Part shown: positions 1 to 4,586 of the stretch, one piece after another | Layout of the letters: each line of letters begins with the position of its first letter | How positions within the stretch are numbered: position 1 is the stretch's first letter | Origin: JAWOGN01 sp046496815 | GTDB taxonomy: Bacteria > Desulfobacterota > DSM-4660 > Desulfatiglandales > Desulfatiglandaceae | NCBI GenBank assembly: GCA_046496815.1 | Contig: JAWOGN010000085.1 | Coordinates: 1 to 5,076, forward strand | Direction of reading: 5' to 3' | Length of the DNA stretch: 5,076 bases | Made by a program: the position numbers and the translations under genes | The notes under the pieces: model-generated | The model's input: only the letters and a program-made list of their open reading frames with translations | What the model was told of the DNA's origin: nothing | The model's database searches: none

Positions 1-122
1 CAGAAGGCGTGAATCTGGATGGGAGTGAAGATGGGAAACTGATGATTATGGAAATCCTCGATGCAACCAAGAAATTTCCTTTGCAAACGCTGTTCTCCTG
101 CGAATACGAACCTCACAATTGA
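1..122 (+). CDS. 3' end of an unrecognised gene (partial)
   Basis: An open frame enters from the left edge (first full codon at 3) and ends at TGA 120-122, giving 39 C-terminal residues. The last part reads KLMIMEILDATKKFPLQTLF followed by SCEYEPHN. It is acidic with a plausible amphipathic stretch and no recognisable motif. I do not recognise the family. The frame is supported only by being open to the edge and by ordinary protein-like composition. A gap of 232 bases with its own promoter follows, so it is probably not in the same operon as the next gene. It could be chance, since only 122 bases are visible. Confidence 0.5.
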   Translation, partial: EGVNLDGSEDGKLMIMEILDATKKFPLQTLFSCEYEPHN

Positions 123-222
123 TGATGGTAGAAGGCTGATGGGTTCATGCGAGGAGAGTGCTTTGTGTCCATCGTCCGTCCTCCAACCCTTGAGTTGCCG
201 TCCCTTGCTCCTGCTGCCCTTC

Positions 223-267
223 GACCTCTGATCTCCGATCTCCGATCTCTGGCTCTTTCCGATCTCT
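223..267. repeat. degenerate 7-bp tandem array (GATCTCC)
   Basis: Four head-to-tail heptamers, GACCTCT (223-229), GATCTCC (230-236), GATCTCC (237-243) and GATCTCT (244-250), are followed after ten bases by another GATCTCT (261-267). It lies in the gap before the TumE-type operon and has no coding potential that I trust. A second 7-bp-period array of different sequence lies at 4280-4307. Such degenerate heptamer arrays between genes are a kind of minisatellite; the function is unknown. Confidence 0.7.
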
Positions 268-289
268 GGTTTTCCGACCAACACGGTTG

Positions 290-319
290 TTGAGGTTCTG
301 TCCAGGCAAATGCTATAAT
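290..319 (+). promoter_or_regulatory. predicted sigma70-type promoter for the TumE-type operon
   Basis: A -35 like TTGAGG (290-295) is followed by an 18-base spacer and a perfect TATAAT (314-319). The -10 is preceded by TGC, an extended -10 context. The start of transcription would fall near 326, leaving a leader of about 29 bases that contains the purine-rich ribosome site GAAGGGGGA (337-345) before the ATG at 355. Position and match quality are good; no experimental support. Confidence 0.65.
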
Positions 320-354
320 GAAAAATAACAATATAAGAAGGGGGATGAAGACCT

Positions 355-645
355 ATGGCTCGCGTTATCATAGAACCGAAATCTTCGGACAATGTGAAGA
401 ATTTGGTGGCACTGGCATTGGAAAACCAATTAAGGGTCTTGACCGCTGGAATTGCCAAGACCAAGAGCAAGCTAAACGAGTTTGAAAGGGAGACCGGAAT
501 GGAGAGCAGCGCTTTCTATGAGAGATATGGAAAAGGGGACTTGGGTGACGATTTCAAATACATCCGGTGGGCAGGGGAGTATGAGACCTTAAAGAGGCTG
601 GAAAAAGATTATGAGGATCTGCAGAGAATAGAGCTGTGCTCATAA
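355..645 (+). CDS. putative antitoxin, partner of TumE-family protein
   Basis: A 96-residue, charged, mostly helical protein. Two Leu/Lys/Glu-rich segments (about residues 15-50 and 75-94) look like helices that could form a coiled coil. They are joined by a conserved-looking middle, SSAFYERYGKGDLGDDF then RWAGEY. It has no signal peptide or membrane segment. Small proteins of this kind are commonly found directly upstream of TumE/DUF6516 proteins, so I infer an antitoxin role; the sequence itself shows no DNA-binding motif that I can name. The ATG at 355 follows a GAAGGGGGA ribosome site at 337-345. The gene overlaps the next by 10 bases (stop at 643-645, next GTG at 636), which implies translational coupling. 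The ATG at 345 is in another frame and is not the start. Confidence 0.75.
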   Translation: MARVIIEPKSSDNVKNLVALALENQLRVLTAGIAKTKSKLNEFERETGMESSAFYERYGKGDLGDDFKYIRWAGEYETLKRLEKDYEDLQRIELCS

Positions 646-1019
646 CGGAATATTTCCATAAAATTGAGTCACGAATCGCGGAATGCATCCACGTCGTTGA
701 GAGTTCCGTCACAAAGGATCAGCGATCGTTGCACATCGGCATCATTGAAGGCAGGCTTCTTTTCACCGATGAATCCTCCCTTCATTTTATCGAATTCGTG
801 GATGTCAAAGGAGGTGTGGAAAAATTCAAATATGCATATCATTACCAGGATCGCAGGGGGAACATGATAATCAGGTATGACATGGCGCCTCATCACCCGG
901 AGATCCCAACGTTTCCACATCATAAACACACCCATTCAAATGGGGTCGTCAAGTGTGGTCCTCCCACCCTGGCTCGGGTTCTCGACGAGATTGAAGAAAT
1001 AATCGGACAAATTAAGTAG
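636..1019 (+). CDS. TumE-family toxin-like protein (DUF6516)
   Basis: A 127-residue protein. The central to C-terminal signature YAYHYQDRRG, IIRYDMAPHHPEIPTFPHHKH is the hallmark of the TumE/DUF6516 family, annotated as the toxin of a two-gene TA system. The His cluster (PHHPEIPTFPHHKH, about residues 86-99) is the most striking feature and may be catalytic or metal-binding; that is inference. The N-terminal half (FHKIESRIAE) looks like a helix followed by beta strands (LHIGIIEGRLLF, LHFIEFVDV). The length is normal for the family and no break is seen. The start is GTG at 636 inside the end of the upstream gene; no strong ribosome site is seen, so expression probably depends on coupling. Cell target unknown. 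Confidence 0.78.
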   Translation: MLITEYFHKIESRIAECIHVVESSVTKDQRSLHIGIIEGRLLFTDESSLHFIEFVDVKGGVEKFKYAYHYQDRRGNMIIRYDMAPHHPEIPTFPHHKHTHSNGVVKCGPPTLARVLDEIEEIIGQIK

Positions 1020-1122
1020 GAAAATACGTTGGAATTCCCGGCAAGTGAACAGCGGCGCCCTGAACCCCGTAAGATTAATTTGTCGCACACTTACCCTGTT
1101 CTATCCCCGTGGGGTGGGGTCT
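1020..1122. other. intergenic sequence, nothing recognised
   Basis: This stretch follows the TumE-type gene and runs up to the start of the DUF6883 remnant. I see no open frame with a ribosome site, no convincing terminator and no copy of the repeats found elsewhere in the window. The only local structure is a short C-run/G-run near 1106-1120. Confidence 0.5.
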
Positions 1123-1204
1123 TCGAAAAGCCACCTTGTGGGGAGATAAAAGGCGAGTTTTTTTCGGTCACTGGGCTTCAGTGAAACAAACGTGAACGAG
1201 TTGA
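1123..1204 (+). pseudogene. remnant of a second DUF6883 gene
   Basis: These 82 bases align without gaps to 2743-2824 of the intact DUF6883 gene, with 77 identities by eye. They correspond to its codons 22-48 (SKSHLVGRWKASFF..). In the same frame the conserved Trp codon has become TAA (1147-1149), so the fragment is dead even apart from truncation. At 1205 the homology jumps to the sequence that follows the DUF4926 gene (3299 onward). About 474 bases (the rest of DUF6883, all of DUF4926 and the intergenic tail) have therefore been deleted. The 5' part of the gene is also missing: the sequence before 1123 does not match the region before 2743. Confidence 0.88.
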
Positions 1205-1335
1205 CGACCCCAATATCTCACGCTCATGAAACACGGCATCAAGCGAATGCTAAAAAACAAATCCTGCTTCACGTCCTTTGCGCCTTGGCGGTTCAAGAAA
1301 AATACGTAAATAACTAAAGAACGTCCCGCTGTCCA
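1205..1335. repeat. repeat D, copy 1 (tail of the DUF6883/DUF4926 cassette)
   Basis: Matches 3299-3428 at roughly 90% by eye, with one clear 1-base indel in an A-run. Both copies contain the blocks CGACCCCAATATCTCACGCT and TTGCGCCTT, then an A-rich part and CGTCCC near the end (1322-1327; 3415-3420). It is joined directly to the DUF6883 remnant on its left. It is non-coding. Phrases such as TTTGCGCCTTCGCGGTT recur widely between genes of some bacteria, so this may be part of a dispersed intergenic repeat rather than a gene tail. Confidence 0.85.
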
Positions 1336-1473
1336 CGATGACTACTTTAGTGAAACCTGGGATTGATCTCCGGCGGCTATATTCTATCGTGAGTTATCAA
1401 CAGGAAATTATGTACCCTGTGCACGAGCGTCCCATAAAATCCGACAAGGCGCAAAGAAAGACACTGAGACCTT
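1336..1473. other. intergenic sequence with a weak 49-codon frame
   Basis: No gene is supported here. An ATG at 1338 opens a 49-codon frame ending at TAG 1485-1487 inside the first hairpin of repeat C. It lacks a ribosome site, and its protein has no recognisable pattern. The sequence is unique in the window. Confidence 0.4.
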
Positions 1474-1683
1474 TCTACCCATTTTAGCCTTGAGCTGTTT
1501 TGGGTAAAAATTAGGCAGGGGCAGGTACGAATCAGGACCGGCTGCAAGCTGGTGTCGTCGGGGACCGAGCACATGCTGATGGATTTTTGACAGGAAAAAC
1601 GTTGTCGCCAACGCCGTGGCCCCGCGCTTCGTTGTTGCTCAAACAACTTTTTACCCATTTTAGCCTTGAGCCGTTTTGGGTAA
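1474..1683 (+). repeat. repeat C, copy 1: two hairpin units 176 bp apart
   Basis: Two direct copies of a hairpin-forming unit (1474-1507 and 1640-1683) bracket a 132-base spacer. The same arrangement and the same 176-base period occur at 4587-4806. Spacer identity between copies is about 85% by eye. Each unit has an outer stem TACCCA/TGGGTA (full form TTTTTACCCA/TGGGTAAAAA), a symmetric TTT/TTT internal loop, a four-pair inner stem and a CTTGA loop. The left unit here lacks the CAAACAAC lead and has a C in its T-run (1475), so the left edge is degraded. No transposase or long frame is inside. A non-autonomous mobile element or structured repeat is the best description; the family is not known to me. 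Confidence 0.8.
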
Positions 1684-1698
1684 GATCCTTACAACTCC

Positions 1699-1727
1699 TT
1701 GGCAAAAAGGTGAAATCCTGATATACA
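1699..1727 (+). promoter_or_regulatory. predicted promoter for the phd-type operon
   Basis: TTGGCA (1699-1704), a 17-base spacer and TATACA (1722-1727) make a good sigma70-type pair. It lies 16 bases after the right hairpin of repeat C and about 58 bases before the ATG at 1785. Phd-type antitoxins usually repress their own promoter; I see no clear palindromic operator here, so autoregulation is only a family expectation. Confidence 0.55.
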
Positions 1728-1784
1728 GGTGAATCATTAGGCTCGGTCCCGATTTATTATCGAATTATTGGATGGTGGTTAAAC

Positions 1785-2051
1785 ATGAATACCATTACAC
1801 TTGATACAGCGTCGCAAAATTTGAGAAGTGTCATTCTCAAAGCACTCCGAGACAAGGAAGAAACGATAATCGCTACCAATGAAGGATCGGTGGTTATTCT
1901 GGATGAGAGCGAATGGTCCCACATAAAAGAAACGCTTCGACTTCTCAGCGACAAAGCGTCATTGGTTGCTTTAATCGAATCGCATGCTGTCCGTGATAAA
2001 GGTGAAAAACCCGCAGGAATTGGTCCTGAGGAAGCTTTCAAAGATGTATAA
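1785..2051 (+). CDS. Phd/YefM-family antitoxin
   Basis: An 88-residue protein. The N-terminal half (about 1-55) has the Phd/YefM DNA-binding fold pattern: a TLDTASQNLRSVILKAL helix region, a strand-turn-strand EETIIATNEGSVVIL, then a helix starting SEWSHIKETLRLL. The C-terminal tail KPAGIGPEEAFKDV matches the usual toxin-wrapping end of these antitoxins. It would neutralise the overlapping RelE/YoeB-type toxin and repress the operon. The ATG at 1785 follows GGTGG (1774-1778) at good spacing. The toxin's ATG lies inside its last codons (2044, 8-base overlap), as is usual. It appears intact although its toxin is not. Confidence 0.88.
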   Translation: MNTITLDTASQNLRSVILKALRDKEETIIATNEGSVVILDESEWSHIKETLRLLSDKASLVALIESHAVRDKGEKPAGIGPEEAFKDV

Positions 2052-2310
2052 AATCAGGATCGTGAAGAAAGCTCAGGATGATTTGGCGTGGTTCAAACGG
2101 AACGACAAAAGCAGTTAGTTAAAATGTTTTGATCTTGTCAGAGAGCTGATAGAGAATCCAAGAACCGGTATTGGAAAACCCGAACGACTCAAGTATTTTG
2201 AAAAAGAGGTTTATAGTCGTCGTGTAAATCACAGGGACCGCATAATTTATACCATTTATGAAGCACTGAAAGAGATAGATATCACCTCTTTTCGCGGCCA
2301 TTATGAGTAA
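2044..2310 (+). pseudogene. RelE/YoeB (Txe)-like toxin interrupted by an amber codon
   Basis: Read from ATG 2044 to TAA 2308-2310, the frame is 89 codons with a single TAG at codon 25 (2116-2118). On both sides it reads as one toxin of the Txe/YoeB branch of the ParE/RelE superfamily: MYKIRIVKKAQDDLAWFKRN, then after the stop LKCFDLVRELIENPRTGIGK, PERLKYF, VYSRRVNHRDRIIYTIY and a C-terminal SFRGHYE. The GxGKPE.L, SRR..R.R..Y and terminal HY positions typical of these ribosome-dependent mRNA nucleases are kept. No frameshift is present; one base change (TAC or TAT to TAG, since Tyr is common there) would explain the break. Likely a freshly inactivated toxin, or a sequencing error. Amber read-through is possible but not supported. 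Confidence 0.85.
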
Positions 2311-2552
2311 ATAAACATGTTCCCCTTCATTAGAAAGAAATTCCACAACCTCCTTTCAGACAAGAAATTCTCCGGCTCACCACTGACTCCGCGACCTTGG
2401 AGTCTGATTTTTGATTAATCTGGCCGCTTTTGGGTTGGCGGCGTGGCTGAACCTAGAACCGATTGGTTATGAAAGATGTCTTAAGGATTCGGCCTGCTGA
2501 CTTTATGCCCTTTAAGCTGTGTCATTTTCTTTAGCCCTTCCCGCCCCATTGC
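2311..2552. other. intergenic sequence after the toxin
   Basis: No gene is supported. It holds the possible terminator at 2385-2409, a small GCCGC/GCGGC inverted repeat (2423-2427 and 2438-2442), and the 16-base block at 2448-2463, which matches 4294-4309 at 15 of 16 positions and consists of two GAACC-type heptamers. The rest shows nothing recognisable. Confidence 0.5.
2385..2413 (+). terminator. possible weak rho-independent terminator
   Basis: GACTCC (2385-2390) pairs with GGAGTC (2399-2404) across an 8-base loop and is followed by TGATTTTTG. The stem is only six pairs and the T-run is interrupted, so it is a weak candidate. It lies 75 bases after the toxin frame and would close the phd/toxin operon. 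Confidence 0.35.
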
Positions 2553-2655
2553 GCCTTCGCCTGCCCTATGGAATTCCGAAGGAAAGCGCAGCGTATGTCA
2601 CTGGGGCGGTTCAACAACAAAAAGAAAGCAAGTCAACAAAGTCAACAACGTCCCC
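2553..2655. repeat. repeat B, copy 1
   Basis: A 103-base block matching 4451-4553 without gaps, with 98 identities by eye. It starts at GCCTTCGCCTG and ends at CAACAACGTCCCC. It contains a run rich in AAC/AAG triplets (GTTCAACAACAAAAAG and GTCAACAAAGTCAACAACG) but no gene. It ends 24 bases before the DUF6883 start codon, so this copy forms part of that gene's leader. Copy 2 is instead followed by repeat C2. A dispersed intergenic repeat, possibly REP-like; family not identified. Confidence 0.85.
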
Positions 2656-2679
2656 CATTACGTCCCAAGGCTTCAATTC

Positions 2680-3012
2680 ATGAATCTTCCGAACGCGGAA
2701 AACGCCATAGTCCCACCTGAGAAACTGACGGATTATCTGCTGTCGAAAAGCCACCTTGTGGGAAGATGGAAGGCGAGCTTTTTTCGGTCACTGGGCTTTA
2801 GTGAAACAAACGTGAACGAGTTGAAGGATGCTCTAATTGACGTCGCCAAGAGGGGTGAAGTTAAAAGTACAACGACCTCTGTTTTTGGTATAAAGTATGA
2901 AGTAGAGGGAACGATTCTGGCGCCAAACGGGAAGGTTGCTGTTATCGTGACAGTGTGGGTTATTGAGACAAAGGAAGTATTGCCCAGACTCGTTACGGCA
3001 TATCCTGCGTAA
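2680..3012 (+). CDS. DUF6883 domain protein (putative TA partner)
   Basis: A 110-residue protein that fits the DUF6883 pattern from end to end: N-terminal LPNAENAIVPPEKLTDYLL, then the conserved SHLVGRWKASFFRSLGF (about residues 24-40), a middle FGIKYEVEGTI beta region and the C-terminal VWVIETKEVLPRLVTAYP. It has no signal or membrane segment. The biochemical role is unknown; the family is usually found next to a small DUF4926 gene, as here, an arrangement that suggests a two-gene TA or similar module (inference). ATG 2680 is preceded by AAGG (2667-2670). Repeat B1 lies directly upstream. The stop is 19 bases before the next start. A broken copy of this gene lies at 1123-1204. Confidence 0.8.
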   Translation: MNLPNAENAIVPPEKLTDYLLSKSHLVGRWKASFFRSLGFSETNVNELKDALIDVAKRGEVKSTTTSVFGIKYEVEGTILAPNGKVAVIVTVWVIETKEVLPRLVTAYPA

Positions 3013-3031
3013 AAGGATTGGAGGTGACTGT

Positions 3032-3268
3032 ATGATAGAAGAATTGGACATGGTGGCATTGACCCGCAATTTCGGTGCTCATGGGTTGAAAAAGGGCGAT
3101 ATAGGCGCCGTGGTGCATAAGTACAGCAACAAGGACTTCGAAGTTGAGTTCGTGACCGCAGAAGGCAAGACGATAGCTGTTCTAACACTTCAGGAGACGG
3201 ATATCCGATCTTTGCGGAGGGGAGACATCCTGCATGCCAGGGAGGTCTCGCACGCCGCCAACGCCTGA
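3032..3268 (+). CDS. DUF4926 domain protein
   Basis: A 78-residue protein. Residues 1-56 match the DUF4926 pattern: an ELDMVALTRNF opening, then HGLKKGDIGAVVHKY, FEVEFVTAEGKTIAVLTL and a closing DIRSL. This alternation of short strands and Gly turns suggests a small SH3/KOW-like barrel. I chose ATG 3032 rather than the upstream 2963 because GGAGG (3020-3024) sits seven bases before it and the family begins with MI.ELD. The gene follows the DUF6883 gene by 19 bases and is surely cotranscribed. Its function is unknown; antitoxin or cofactor to DUF6883 is an inference from pairing. The C-terminal extension after residue 56 (RRGDILHAREVSHAANA) is not part of the usual core. Confidence 0.82.
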   Translation: MIEELDMVALTRNFGAHGLKKGDIGAVVHKYSNKDFEVEFVTAEGKTIAVLTLQETDIRSLRRGDILHAREVSHAANA

Positions 3269-3298
3269 GATCCAGGCTGATTTCTGTTTCCTGAGGTC

Positions 3299-3428
3299 CG
3301 ACCCCAATATCTCACGCTCATGAAACACGGCATCAAGCGAATGGTAAAAAAAAATCCTGCTTCACGCCCTTTGCGCCTTCGCGGTTGAAGAAAAATAAGT
3401 ATATAACTAGAGAGCGTCCCTGTGTCCA
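3299..3428. repeat. repeat D, copy 2
   Basis: The counterpart of 1205-1335, here in its original place 30 bases after the DUF4926 stop. It shares the CGACCCCAATATCTCACGCT start, the TTTGCGCCTTCGCGG block and the CGTCCC near the end. It is non-coding. From 3429 to the HicB-like gene at 3507 there is no recognisable feature except that gene's ribosome site. Confidence 0.85.
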
Positions 3429-3506
3429 TTCGCTGGATCCCCGCACTCCGGTATTGCTGAACTCATCGAAAACAATAGCTTAAGAAGGCGTCGAAAGGAG
3501 TTCTCG

Positions 3507-3743
3507 ATGAAAACAAAAGCCTATTTCATCAGAGCCGAGTGGGACGATGAAGCACGGGTATGGGTTGCCACCAGCGACGATGTGCGGGGTTTGGCCACCG
3601 AAGCGGAGACCATGGAGGGAGTGATTGAAAAATTGAAAATCATGGTCCCTGAGCTGCTCGAAGCCAATGGACAAACGATTGATTACGAAGTTCCCTTTGA
3701 GATTATGACCAGGCGTTTTGAGAGTGAACGGGCACGCCACTGA
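3507..3743 (+). CDS. HicB-like antitoxin, DUF1902 (orphan)
   Basis: A 78-residue protein with the DUF1902/HicB-like pattern: YFIRAEWDDEARVWVATSDDVRGLATEAETMEGVIEKLKIMVPELLEANG, i.e. a partial RNase H-like fold (strand, strand, acidic turn, helix), then VPFEIMTRR near the end. It would bind and silence a HicA mRNA interferase. It has no C-terminal DNA-binding domain, as is common for this short subfamily. ATG 3507 follows AAAGGAG (3494-3500) at ideal spacing. No hicA is present: upstream is repeat D2, and downstream the frame runs straight into the remains of an MNT gene. It may be an orphan left after deletion of hicA. Confidence 0.85.
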   Translation: MKTKAYFIRAEWDDEARVWVATSDDVRGLATEAETMEGVIEKLKIMVPELLEANGQTIDYEVPFEIMTRRFESERARH

Positions 3744-3948
3744 CGAGTCTGATCTGGATGTCTGCGTGGTTGTGGACACTCTTGATGATGCGATAGATCA
3801 GGCTATTATGAAAATAGCTTGGGCGGTTGGGTTTGAAAATGACGTGGTGATTTCGACCGTCACGTATTCAAAACAGGAATTCGATGAAGGCCCATGCTCA
3901 GAGAGCCATCTTGTGCAGAACATACTGGAAGCAGGAGGGGCCGCATGA
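3730..3948 (+). pseudogene. MNT nucleotidyltransferase, 5'-truncated
   Basis: The frame GHATDESDLDVCVVVD.., ending at TGA 3946-3948, is the C-terminal 70 or so residues of a minimal nucleotidyltransferase (antitoxin of MNT/HEPN systems). The two catalytic Asp codons of D-x-D remain (3751-3753 and 3757-3759), but the glycine-serine motif GS and everything before it are gone. Also kept are VGFENDVVIS and the SESHLVQNIL C-terminus. The break falls at about 3730, inside the last codons of the HicB-like gene in another frame, which points to one deletion joining the two. GTG 3724 or TTG 3718 could start a short product overlapping hicB, but without GS it should not bind nucleotide normally. Confidence 0.82.
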
Positions 3949-4025
3949 ATTCCAAAGGGGAAACCCTCATTCGCTATCGTCTTGAGCAGGCGGATGAATC
4001 TCTTGAATCCATGCAACTTTGTTAA
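3945..4025 (+). pseudogene. HEPN-domain toxin, 3'-truncated stub
   Basis: ATG 3945 overlaps the MNT stop (ATGA), the normal arrangement of MNT/HEPN pairs. The 26-codon frame has LIRYRLEQADESLES, the typical first helix of HEPN proteins (usually followed by .. A..L...G....AVNRAYYA), then stops at TAA 4023-4025. The catalytic R-x4-6-H region of HEPN RNases is absent, and nothing downstream in any + frame continues the domain, so the gene was cut by a deletion or replacement near 4014-4025. An AGGAGGGG ribosome site (3932-3940) remains in front of the start. Confidence 0.75.
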
Positions 4026-4264
4026 TGAAGTAAAAACCGCGGTCATCAAGAAATGAAGCCTCTATACGCATGTGGATGTGGCCACGTTGATAAGGTCCAA
4101 GGTTGAGCGGTTCAAGGTTTCCCGATGAAATCGGGATTCCGGGTTGAAAAACGTCAAGCCATCTGGTGTTAAGGGATTCCGTCTTGCTTGCGCTCATGGC
4201 AGCTTTACACCCAATGGGTGAAGTTGAGCCTCTCAAATTTACATCCATATTGAATGTGAGTTTA
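4026..4264. other. sequence of unknown origin replacing the HEPN gene
   Basis: No gene is supported on the + strand. A minus-strand frame (4248 down to 3967) reads through it, but beyond 4025 it becomes the antisense of the HEPN stub, so it cannot be an intact gene; its part at 4026-4248 might be a fragment of something unrecognised (for example GNLEPLNLGPYQRGHIHMRI). A hairpin TCCCGAT-GAA-ATCGGGA lies at 4120-4136. The 14-base AAGGTTGAGCGGTT (4099-4112) is an imperfect inverted match (12 of 14) to 4274-4287. Confidence 0.4.
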
Positions 4265-4280
4265 AGCGGTTATAACCGCT
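4265..4280. promoter_or_regulatory. perfect 16-bp palindrome (operator-like)
   Basis: AGCGGTTATAACCGCT is its own reverse complement. It stands alone between the HEPN remnant and the heptamer array, over 590 bases upstream of the next gene, so no regulated gene is evident. It could be a relic operator of a lost TA operon, a recombination half-site pair, or chance. Confidence 0.5.
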
Positions 4281-4307
4281 GAACCCTGAACTTTGAACCT
4301 GGAACCG
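4280..4307. repeat. degenerate 7-bp tandem array (TGAACCC)
   Basis: Four heptamers follow each other: TGAACCC (4280-4286), TGAACTT (4287-4293), TGAACCT (4294-4300) and GGAACCG (4301-4307). It directly abuts the palindrome. Two related heptamers stand alone at 2448-2461. This is the same period as the array at 223-267 but a different sequence. Confidence 0.7.
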
Positions 4308-4333
4308 ATCATTTTAGGAAGGTAATAGGTTCA

Positions 4334-4552
4334 GGGACGTTCCAGAGACTTCGTATATGAAGCGGTACAGACTTCCATTTTTCACCCAATCACACAACAT
4401 AATCAGACTCGCAACATGACGTCCCGTCGTCTGTGACCAGAACCCTCCGTGCCTTCGCCTGCCCTGTGAAATTCCGAAGGACAGCGCAGCGTATGTCACT
4501 GGGGCGGTTCAACAACAAAAAGGAAGCAAGTCAGCAAAGTCAACAACGTCCC
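4334..4552. repeat. 219-bp segment with 8-bp inverted ends (possible MITE)
   Basis: GGGACGTT (4334-4341) and AACGTCCC (4545-4552) are perfect inverted ends. The right end coincides with the end of repeat B2. No coding frame that I trust lies inside; 4342-4450 shows nothing else. A further GACGTCCC occurs at 4418-4425. No target-site duplication is obvious (flanks TTCA and CTAG differ), so the assignment to a miniature inverted-repeat element is tentative. Confidence 0.3.
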
Positions 4553-4553
4553 C
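4451..4553. repeat. repeat B, copy 2
   Basis: The second copy of the block at 2553-2655 (five mismatches, no gaps). Here it is followed by 33 unmatched bases and then repeat C2, not by a gene. Frames across it (for example from 4433) have no family pattern and differ from what copy 1 would encode, which argues that B is non-coding. Confidence 0.85.
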
Positions 4554-4586
4554 TAGATCCATGCTCGCGCAACCTTCCCTGTTGGC

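Noticed and set aside
250..264. Minus strand reads like a sequencing-adapter core (AGATCGGAAAGAGC).
   Set aside because: It has an extra base relative to the adapter AGATCGGAAGAGC, the flanks do not match an adapter, and it sits within a heptamer array that explains it.
1338..1487. 49-codon + frame ending in FYPF inside the C1 hairpin.
   Set aside because: No ribosome site, no family pattern, and the matching end in C2 comes from the repeat sequence itself; upstream is not repeated.
1377..1658. 93-codon minus-strand frame covering repeat C1.
   Set aside because: It starts inside a hairpin, is not preserved in C2, has no ribosome site and has odd Arg/Gln/Ser-rich composition.
2733..3188. 151-codon minus-strand frame, the longest in the window.
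   Set aside because: It lies antisense to the well-supported DUF6883 and DUF4926 genes and has no family pattern.
3967..4248. 93-codon minus-strand frame near the HEPN stub.
   Set aside because: Its C-terminal part is antisense to the recognisable HEPN start and it has no clear ribosome site; at most a fragment.
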